Source of the DNA: Nannocystis punicea
Lineage (GTDB): Bacteria > Myxococcota_A > Polyangia > Nannocystales > Nannocystaceae
Direction of reading: 5' to 3'
Assembly (NCBI RefSeq): GCF_026965555.1
Contig: NZ_CP114040.1
Span: forward strand, 10,142,001-10,206,000
DNA: 64,000 nt
Shown: positions 56,637 to 64,000 of the stretch, piece by piece
Numbering within the stretch: position 1 is the stretch's first letter
Layout: every line of letters starts with the position of its first letter
The notes under the pieces: model-generated
What the model was told of the DNA's origin: nothing
Databases searched by the model: none
What the model saw: the letters and a program-made list of their open reading frames with translations, nothing else
Translations under genes and position numbers: made by a program

Positions 56637-57395
56637 TCAGGCGGCGGCGTGATCGTCGGGGCCGACGGCGGCGAGGACGTCGCTTGCGCGGGCGGCGAAG
56701 CCGGCCGGGTCGTCGCCGCCGCGCTCGACCTCGCGGACGATCGCGCCCGCGTCGAGCAACACCAGGCGATCGCACACCCGCAGCAGCGTGCCCTGGTCGT
56801 GGGAGCTGAGCAGGATCGCCGCGCCGCGGTCGCGCTCGGCCACCAGCGCCCCGGCCAGCTGCGACCGCCCGCGGGCGTCGAGCGCGGTGAACGGCTCGTC
56901 GAGCAGGAGCAGCTCGGGGTCACCGGCGACCGCCCGCGCCAGCGCGACCCGCTGGGCCATGCCGCGCGAGAAGGTCGAGACCGGCCGATCGAGGGCGTCG
57001 TCGGCCAGACCCAGGCCGCGGAGGACGGCGTCGGCTGGCCGCGAGGACAGGCCGGCCGCGCGCCGCAGCTCGGCGTACAGCTCGAGGTTGGCGCGCGCGC
57101 CGAGCCCCGGGTACAGCTGCGGCGCGTGGGCGACGTAGGCCAGGCGCGCGCGCAGCTCGAGGTCGATGTCGCCGACCACGCGCTCGCCGAAGCGGCGCTC
57201 GCCGCCGTCGGGCTGCAGCAGGCCGGCGAGGATCAGGAACAGGGTGGTCTTGCCGGCCCCGTTGGCGCCGACGAGGCCGGTGATGCTGCCGGCGCGCAGC
57301 TCGAGGTCGACGCCGCGGAGCACGACCTTGCGGCCGAACCGCTGGGAGATCGATCTCAGCACGACCGGGGTGATCGGCTCGCGCGCGCGGCTCAT
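56637..57395 (-). CDS. ccmA: ABC ATPase CcmA of the haem exporter
   Basis: 252 residues: Walker A GANGAGKTT, Q-loop region HAPQLYPG, signature STFSRGMAQRVALARA (slightly altered from LSGGQ), Walker B LLLLDEPFTALD and a switch His in LLSSHDQGT. ATP hydrolysis drives release of holo-CcmE. ATG overlaps the stop of the preceding Ig-like gene (ATGA). Confidence 0.92.
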   Translation of the reverse strand: MSRAREPITPVVLRSISQRFGRKVVLRGVDLELRAGSITGLVGANGAGKTTLFLILAGLLQPDGGERRFGERVVGDIDLELRARLAYVAHAPQLYPGLGARANLELYAELRRAAGLSSRPADAVLRGLGLADDALDRPVSTFSRGMAQRVALARAVAGDPELLLLDEPFTALDARGRSQLAGALVAERDRGAAILLSSHDQGTLLRVCDRLVLLDAGAIVREVERGGDDPAGFAARASDVLAAVGPDDHAAA

Positions 57396-59344
57396 GCCTT
57401 GTCCTGCCACGCGGCGCCCGGGTCGGCGTGGCGCGGCCGCGAGTCGAGGGCGTCGAGCTGGCAGTAGACCTGGTCGAGGGCGGCGACGATCGGCTCGCGC
57501 CGGTCGAGGCTCGCGGCCTCGAGCTTGCGCAGCAGCGACGCCTTGCGCGCCAGCAGGCGGTCGCGCAGGCTGGCGCGCGGGCGCAGGGCGAACGCGAGGC
57601 CGCAGGCGAAGGCGACGAACAGGCCGAAGCCGAGGCCGAGCCACTTGTAGGTGCGCGGCCGGGTGACGAGGCCGTCGACCACGAGGTCGTAGGCCTGCCC
57701 CTGCGGCATGGCGCCGATCTCGTAGACGTCGAGGTCGACGCGGCTCTCGCCGTTCTCGTGCGGCGGCCGCACCGGCGGCTTCTTGGCGCCCTTGGCGAGC
57801 TTGAGGCCGTCGACCACGACGGCGCGGCCGTCGACGATCGGGAACGGCGCGGCCCAGCGGATCTCGGCGGTGCCGTCGTGCTCGAGCAAGTAGGCGGTCG
57901 AGAGGTCGATCAGCTCGCCCGGCGGCAACGGCCCGGTGATGGTGGTGAACGGCGCCTCCGCGTCGTGCTCGAGCACCTGGTCGGCGCGGTCGCGGACGAC
58001 GAGCCCGGTGGCGCCGTCGGCCGCGTTCAACTTGTAGGGCTTGCCCGGCCAGTAGGCGGCGTCGCCGTCGACGAACACCTGGAACAGGTGGTCGACCCGC
58101 GCGAGGTCGTTCTCCATCGACTCGACGCCGAACTGCACCGCCGAGCGCACGCGCGTGAGGTCGGTGGTGATCGGATAGACCCGCATCTCGACGGCGACGC
58201 CCATGCGCTCGTCGAGGGTGAAGAAGCTCGACTTCCACGGGGCGCCGGCGTACGAGGCCTCGACGTGGAACAGGCCCTCGTTGCCGACCGGGATGTCGCC
58301 GATTCGGGCGACGCCGTCCTCGCCGGTGGCGTCCTCGTAGCGCTTGCTGAAGCCGGTGGTGTCCTGCTTGACGATCGCGACCGGGATGCCGTTGATCGGC
58401 TGGTCGTCGGGGCCGACGACGGTGACGCGCACGGTGCCGGGCAAGATCGTCGGCAACGCCCGCGGGCCCATCATCTGCCGCTTCTGCGGCGCGCGCTGGC
58501 CGATCACCGCCAGCACCACCGCCATGCCGACGTCCTTGCCGGCGAGCGAGAACGGCTGGCTGCGCTCGGTGCCGCTCGACAGGTCGGCCTCGGCCACCAG
58601 AGCGATGTCGGCGGCGAGCTCGTCGAGCCCGGGGAAGCGCGCGGTGCCGCGAGCGTCGCTGACCGCCTCGCGCGTCTCGCTCTTGCCGTCGGGCGCGGTC
58701 AAGACCAGCCGCACCTTGACGCCCTCGAGCGGGGTGCCGCCGCGCAGGTCGAGGGTGCCGACCAGCAGCGTGCCCTTCGGCGTGCCGGGGTTGACGAACG
58801 CGACGCCCGGCAGCGGCACGTCGGGCTGGGCGGGCGGAGCGGACGGGGCCGTCGCCGGGCCCGCGCCAGGAGCTTGCGGAGCGGCGCTCGCCGAACCTGC
58901 CCCTTTGACCAGGAGGACGCGGTAGCCCTGCGCCGGGGTCACGGTGATCGGCTGCGAGCTCTGGCGCTCGCCGTCGAGCTCGGCGCGGGCGACCGCGGTG
59001 CCGCCGTTGAAGGCCGAGAGGTCGGCGAAGCTGGCGCGGCCGTCGGCGCCGGCCACGGCGGTGCGCGTCTCGGTCTTGCTGCCGTCCTGCGACTTGAGCT
59101 CGAGCTCGACGGTGACGCCCACCGCCGGCTGGCTGAACGAGCCGAGCAGCGCGCGCACGGTGATGGTGCCGGGCTCGGTCTGCGGGTCGGCGCGCGGGAT
59201 GCCGGACATCGCCCGCGGGTCGATCGGCGGCCCGCCCGGCGGCTGGGCCGAGGCATGTCCCGCGAGACATGTCCCGGCGAACATGAACATCAGGGCAGCT
59301 GCCCGCAGCGGCCGACGAAGCAGCGGTCGGCGAAGGACAGTCAT
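57392..59344 (-). CDS. Exported Ig-like/carboxypeptidase-regulatory-like membrane protein in the ccm operon
   Basis: 650 residues. Signal peptide LRAAALMFMFAGTCLAGHASA, then at least three beta-sandwich domains of the transthyretin-like or Ig-like type (GTITVRALLGSFSQPAVGVTVELELKSQDGSKTETRTAVAGADGRASF; GTLLVGTLDLRGGTPLEGVKVRLVL; GTVRVTVVGPDDQPINGIPV), and a C-terminal membrane helix (YKWLGLGFGLFVAFACGLAFAL) with a basic cytoplasmic tail. The signal region overlaps a 14-bp repeat (59254-59295). Overlaps ccmA by 4 nt and the preceding gene by 4 nt. No known Ccm component has this architecture; a role in cytochrome maturation or the envelope is inferred from position only. Confidence 0.75.
   Translation of the reverse strand: MTVLRRPLLRRPLRAAALMFMFAGTCLAGHASAQPPGGPPIDPRAMSGIPRADPQTEPGTITVRALLGSFSQPAVGVTVELELKSQDGSKTETRTAVAGADGRASFADLSAFNGGTAVARAELDGERQSSQPITVTPAQGYRVLLVKGAGSASAAPQAPGAGPATAPSAPPAQPDVPLPGVAFVNPGTPKGTLLVGTLDLRGGTPLEGVKVRLVLTAPDGKSETREAVSDARGTARFPGLDELAADIALVAEADLSSGTERSQPFSLAGKDVGMAVVLAVIGQRAPQKRQMMGPRALPTILPGTVRVTVVGPDDQPINGIPVAIVKQDTTGFSKRYEDATGEDGVARIGDIPVGNEGLFHVEASYAGAPWKSSFFTLDERMGVAVEMRVYPITTDLTRVRSAVQFGVESMENDLARVDHLFQVFVDGDAAYWPGKPYKLNAADGATGLVVRDRADQVLEHDAEAPFTTITGPLPPGELIDLSTAYLLEHDGTAEIRWAAPFPIVDGRAVVVDGLKLAKGAKKPPVRPPHENGESRVDLDVYEIGAMPQGQAYDLVVDGLVTRPRTYKWLGLGFGLFVAFACGLAFALRPRASLRDRLLARKASLLRKLEAASLDRREPIVAALDQVYCQLDALDSRPRHADPGAAWQDKA
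59254..59295. repeat. Three 14-bp units in the signal-peptide region of the Ig-like ccm-operon gene
   Basis: Units at 59254 (GCATGTCCCGCGAG), 59268 (ACATGTCCCGGCGA) and 59282. They encode MFAGTCLAGHA, the hydrophobic end and cleavage site of the export signal. Confidence 0.7.
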
Positions 59345-60108
59345 GGACCGATCTCTCCCGCGGTCGAAGAGCCGCCGCGGCGCTCCGTGGTCGGGCCGCT
59401 CTTGCGGGTGTTGCGTTCGAGCGGGACGCCGCAGTGCTTGCAGAACCTGGCGTCGTTGTCGTTGGGGCCGGTGCACTTGGCGCAGATCCGCGAGGTGCGG
59501 TCGAGATCCGGCGAAGAAATCTCCATCAGGTTGCGCGGCGCCTCGCTCACCTCGTCGGTGCTCGCGGGCGCGGGCGTCGGGGCCGCTGCTGCCCCGGGCG
59601 CCGCGGGCGCTGACTCGTCGGTGCGCTTGCGGTCGAGGTCGGCGAGCACCTTCTGCAGCTCGGGGTGGAGGTCGCCGCCGCCGTCGAGGGTGCGCATGAC
59701 CTCGATCGCCCGCACGCGGTAGGTGCCGATCACGGCCTCGAAGTCGGCGGTCGACAGCTTGCCCATGCCGTGGTCGAACTCGAGCTCCTTGATCGCGCGC
59801 AGCAGCCGGCGCTTCTCCTCGCGCAGCTCGGACTGGCTGAAGTGGCCGACGCCGCGGCCGACCTGGGCCAGCGAGTCGGGCCGGGCCAGCGCGCGGACCA
59901 TCGCGTACATGCGGCGCAGCGCGTAGACCAGCGCGGCGCCGGCGGCCGCGAGGGCCAGGGTCGCGTCGTCGATCGGCCCGGCCGCGCCGGCGGCGACGAG
60001 CACCAGCACGAACGCGACGAGCGCGAGGCCGGCGGTGAGGAGCGCCGTGCGCGGGATCTTCGGCCCGGTCGCGGCGCGAGCGTCCGTGCTCTGCGGCGCC
60101 TCGGTCAC
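59341..60108 (-). CDS. CcmI-like membrane protein with C-terminal zinc ribbon
   Basis: 255 residues from GTG 60108. Two hydrophobic helices, a helical charged part (REEKRRLLRAIKELEFDHGMGKLSTADFEAVIGTYR) that matches the N-terminal CcmI pattern of EKxRLLxAIxELEFDxxxGKL, an Ala/Pro linker, and a zinc ribbon CAKC...CKHC (about 215-235). CcmI helps present apocytochrome to CcmF. Here it lies directly after ccmF (2-nt gap). The zinc ribbon is unlike proteobacterial CcmI. Confidence 0.75.
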   Translation of the reverse strand: MTEAPQSTDARAATGPKIPRTALLTAGLALVAFVLVLVAAGAAGPIDDATLALAAAGAALVYALRRMYAMVRALARPDSLAQVGRGVGHFSQSELREEKRRLLRAIKELEFDHGMGKLSTADFEAVIGTYRVRAIEVMRTLDGGGDLHPELQKVLADLDRKRTDESAPAAPGAAAAPTPAPASTDEVSEAPRNLMEISSPDLDRTSRICAKCTGPNDNDARFCKHCGVPLERNTRKSGPTTERRGGSSTAGEIGP

Positions 60109-60110
60109 GT

Positions 60111-62126
<2,016 letters not shown>

Positions 62127-62147
62127 GGGGCTGCTCCTTGGGACAGA

Positions 62148-62567
62148 TCAGCGACCGTTCTTGCTCGGGTCGGCCGAGGGCCGCTCCTCGTACTTCGACG
62201 GGCACTTGGCGGCCATCTCCTCCGACTCGAAGCGGCCGTCCTGCAGCTCGCCGGTGAGGATGACCTCGCCGCCCTCGGCGAAGGTGTCGGGCACCATGCT
62301 GGTGAAGTGGACCGGCATGCGCCGGCCGTCGCGCTCGATGTCGAAGGTGTAGTCGCCGGCCTCGCCCTTCTTCTGCCGGACGGTGCCGGGCACCACGGTG
62401 CCGTGGACCTTGATCATGCGGCCGCTGTACATCGCCGGGTTGTCGACGACCTTGTCGACGAAGATGTAGTCGAGCACGCCCTCGCCGCTGCTGGTGCTGA
62501 CGAGGTAGAACACCGCGCCGCCGACGAAGAGACTGATGAAGACCTTGGACGAGACGGGGAGCGCCAT
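62148..62567 (-). CDS. ccmE: Haem chaperone CcmE, CxxxY variant (System I*)
   Basis: 139 residues. One N-terminal membrane helix (VFISLFVGGAVFYLVS), an OB-fold domain (KVHGTVVPGTVRQKKGEAGDYTFDI) and a C-terminal haem-binding motif KCPSKYEE, that is Cys122xxxTyr126 rather than the HxxxY of E. coli. Cys at this position marks the System I* variant described in deltaproteobacteria (Desulfovibrio), in which haem is bound by a different covalent link and CcmH is often absent. No CcmH-like gene is seen here. Confidence 0.92.
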   Translation of the reverse strand: MALPVSSKVFISLFVGGAVFYLVSTSSGEGVLDYIFVDKVVDNPAMYSGRMIKVHGTVVPGTVRQKKGEAGDYTFDIERDGRRMPVHFTSMVPDTFAEGGEVILTGELQDGRFESEEMAAKCPSKYEERPSADPSKNGR

Positions 62568-62574
62568 GACGGGG

Positions 62575-63639
62575 TTAGCCTCCGATGCTGATCATCGCCT
62601 TGTCCGGGCCTCCGTGGCCATCCAGGGCGAAAGTGTGGCCCGACTGCTTGGACCCCAGGATCGCGCGTACGCGCGCCGCGAGGGCGACCGGGCCGGCGGA
62701 TCGCAGGACCGAGCGTAGATCGCCGGCGTCGTCGCGGGCGAGACAATTGTGGAGCGTGCCTGCGGCCGACAGCCGCAGGCGGTTGCACGAGGCGCAGAAG
62801 TTCTCGGTCATGGGGGCGATGACGCCGACGCGGCGGCCTGCGTGAGGGCCCGAGGCGACGCGCCAATAGGTCGCAGGGCCGAGGCCGCGCACGCCCTCGC
62901 CGCTGTCGCTCACGAGCGGCGCCATGGCCGCGACGGCGATCCGTTCGCGGATCTCGGCAGCCGGCATCAGCTCGCCGGGCACGTACAGGCGGCCGCCCGA
63001 CATCGGCATGACCTCGATGAAGCGTGGCACGAAGCCCCGCTCCCACGCCCACAGCGCGAGCTCACCGAGCTCGTGGTCGTTGAAGCCGCGGATCGCCACG
63101 GTGTTGATCTTGACGCTCTCGAAGCCGGCGCCCTGCGCGGCGTCGAGGCCCGCGAGCACCTCGGCCAGCACGCCGCGGCGGGTGATGGCTGCGAAGCGCT
63201 CGGCGTCGAGGCTGTCGAGGCTGACCGTGAGGCCGCGCAGGCCGGCGCGGCGCAGCGGCGCGGCCATCTCGGCGAGGCGCGCGCCGTTGGTGGTGAGGAC
63301 GACGTCGATCGGGATCGCGGCCAGCGACTCGACCAGCTCGACCAGGCCGCGGCGGACCGTCGGCTCACCGCCGGTGAGGCGCACGCGCTCGACCCCGAGG
63401 CCGGCGAACACCTGCACGATCGTCGCGACCTCCTCGAGCGTGAGCAGGTCGGCGCGCGCGAGCCGGTCGATGCCCTCCTCGGGCATGCAGTAGGTGCAGC
63501 GGTAGTTGCACCGGTCGGTCAGCGACACTCGCAAGTAGCGGACGCGTCGCGCCTGCGGGTCGACCAGCGGCCCCTCCGACAGCGGAGGCCCCCCGACCGC
63601 GGACGGCGGCCGCGCGGTGCGGAGTTGAACCAGGGTCAT
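62575..63639 (-). CDS. moaA: GTP 3',8-cyclase MoaA (molybdenum cofactor synthesis)
   Basis: Radical-SAM enzyme of 354 residues for the first step of molybdopterin synthesis. The N-terminal cluster motif CxxxCxxC uses Cys44, Cys48 and Cys51 (TDRCNYRCTYC). The C-terminal cluster has CNRLRLSAAGTLHNCL, and the chain ends in the conserved GG. It precedes ccmE by only 7 nt, so it probably heads the ccm transcript. About 20 residues precede the core. Confidence 0.95.
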   Translation of the reverse strand: MTLVQLRTARPPSAVGGPPLSEGPLVDPQARRVRYLRVSLTDRCNYRCTYCMPEEGIDRLARADLLTLEEVATIVQVFAGLGVERVRLTGGEPTVRRGLVELVESLAAIPIDVVLTTNGARLAEMAAPLRRAGLRGLTVSLDSLDAERFAAITRRGVLAEVLAGLDAAQGAGFESVKINTVAIRGFNDHELGELALWAWERGFVPRFIEVMPMSGGRLYVPGELMPAAEIRERIAVAAMAPLVSDSGEGVRGLGPATYWRVASGPHAGRRVGVIAPMTENFCASCNRLRLSAAGTLHNCLARDDAGDLRSVLRSAGPVALAARVRAILGSKQSGHTFALDGHGGPDKAMISIGG

Positions 63640-63696
63640 GCGCGAACAACCTGCTGCGTCACCTTATGTTACCACAGGCGCGAGCAGCGCCCGCCG

Positions 63697-63714
63697 GGGC
63701 CCGAAAGCGGGCCC
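63697..63714 (-). terminator. GC hairpin after the His-rich gene
   Basis: GGGCCCG (63697-63703) pairs with CGGGCCC (63708-63714), loop AAAG, extended by two pairs past a bulge. It lies about 85 nt beyond the stop of the gene at the right edge and upstream of moaA. No T run. Confidence 0.5.
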
Positions 63715-63798
63715 GGCCACGAAGCTGCCCCGTCTCGGGCGGCTCGTGGCCGGATTCGCCTCGTCTCGCGCGGGACGCGAGCGAGCTCGTGATCACTC

Positions 63799-64000
63799 TC
63801 AGTGCGCAGCGGCCTTGTGCTCGGCCTTGGCGTCGGCCTTGTGCTCGCCGCCGTGGTCGCCGCCGCCGTGACCGCCGCCGTGGGCTTCGATGTCGGCGAG
63901 GACCTTGGCGCGCCGCTCGGGCACGTTGTCGACGCCGACGACGAGGCCCTTGCCGGCGTTCTGCTGCTCCTTCCAGCGGACGAACGTCTCCTGCTCGTCG
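63799..64000 (-). CDS. Protein with His-rich C-terminus, N-terminus outside the window
   Basis: Only the last 66 residues are visible. They contain WKEQQNAGKGLVVGVDNVPERRAKVLADIEAHGG and then a tail of His, Gly, Asp, Lys and Ala (at least seven His) that could bind metal. It is separate from moaA (terminator-like hairpin between them). The family cannot be named from this fragment. Confidence 0.7.
   Translation of the reverse strand, partial: DEQETFVRWKEQQNAGKGLVVGVDNVPERRAKVLADIEAHGGGHGGGDHGGEHKADAKAEHKAAAH

Noticed and set aside
63640..63798. Riboswitch (molybdenum cofactor type) ahead of moaA
   Set aside because: Only 159 nt, with one GC hairpin that suits a terminator; no Moco-riboswitch-like architecture can be drawn by eye.

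Overview
The window reads as a chromosomal segment of a very high-GC myxobacterium, most likely from the Nannocystaceae. The signs are many secreted lipoproteins with Ser/Thr/Gly/Glu-rich linkers, a MYXO-CTERM sorting signal, a DUF4215 Cys-rich repeat, LDL-receptor-A-like and EGF-like modules, a Ser/Thr kinase with an FHA-like tail, and a TonB-dependent receptor. There are no rRNA genes, CRISPR arrays, transposases or phage genes; one tRNA (Pro, CGG) is present.

Layout. 1-4039 (minus): RND efflux pump, a permease cut by the left edge plus its membrane-fusion partner. 4197-6294: HAD phosphatase and an FHA-tailed kinase. 6526-6650: tRNA-Pro and terminator. 6924-16223: vWA lipoprotein, RCC1-repeat lipoprotein, ArsR-type regulator with a small ABM-like protein, two Thr-rich lipoproteins (one with a decayed paralogue beside it), an NCS1 permease and a SurA/PpiC-like chaperone. 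16477-19284: a large SIR2-like protein with a repetitive linker. 19750-20719: three translationally coupled small genes behind a Fur-box-like palindrome. 20734-33708: lipoproteins, gpsA-plsB for phospholipid synthesis, a MYXO-CTERM protein, a PI-PLC-like lipoprotein and a vWA-like/DUF2135 protein. 34257-34967: NnrU-like membrane protein.

34998-41803 (minus) is the most notable locus. A WGR/HEAT(ARM)-repeat protein, a winged-helix/SWIM zinc-finger protein, a structured msr-msd RNA flanked by perfect 18-nt a1/a2 inverted repeats, and a retron reverse transcriptase follow one another in one direction. This matches the architecture I recall as the rare type XIII retron (ARM + WHSWIM + RT), presumably an anti-phage system.

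41992-52345: M66-like metalloprotease lipoprotein, a helical protein of unknown function, a beta-propeller-like lipoprotein, a 17-residue peptide ORF, an esterase lipoprotein and a TonB-dependent receptor. 52558-63639 (minus): moaA, ccmE, ccmF, a CcmI-like zinc-ribbon protein, an Ig-like membrane protein, ccmA, ccmB, ccmC, ccmD, a small membrane protein, an acyl-CoA dehydrogenase and murI. Most ccm junctions overlap by 4 nt. CcmE carries CxxxY instead of HxxxY, the hallmark of the System I* variant. A His-rich protein is cut by the right edge.

Superimposed on everything is a dispersed repeat: tandem 14-bp units approximating ACATGTCCYTNNGG. The unit is self-complementary and occurs as 2-5 copies at more than 30 places. 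It lies between genes, as start or stop codons, and inside coding sequences (RND pump, RT, CcmB, RCC1 protein, NCS1 permease, SIR2 linker). I know of no description of this family; it is the second main discovery candidate. Frame and strand assignments come from reading the sequence; all family names are from memory and motif inspection, without database searches.
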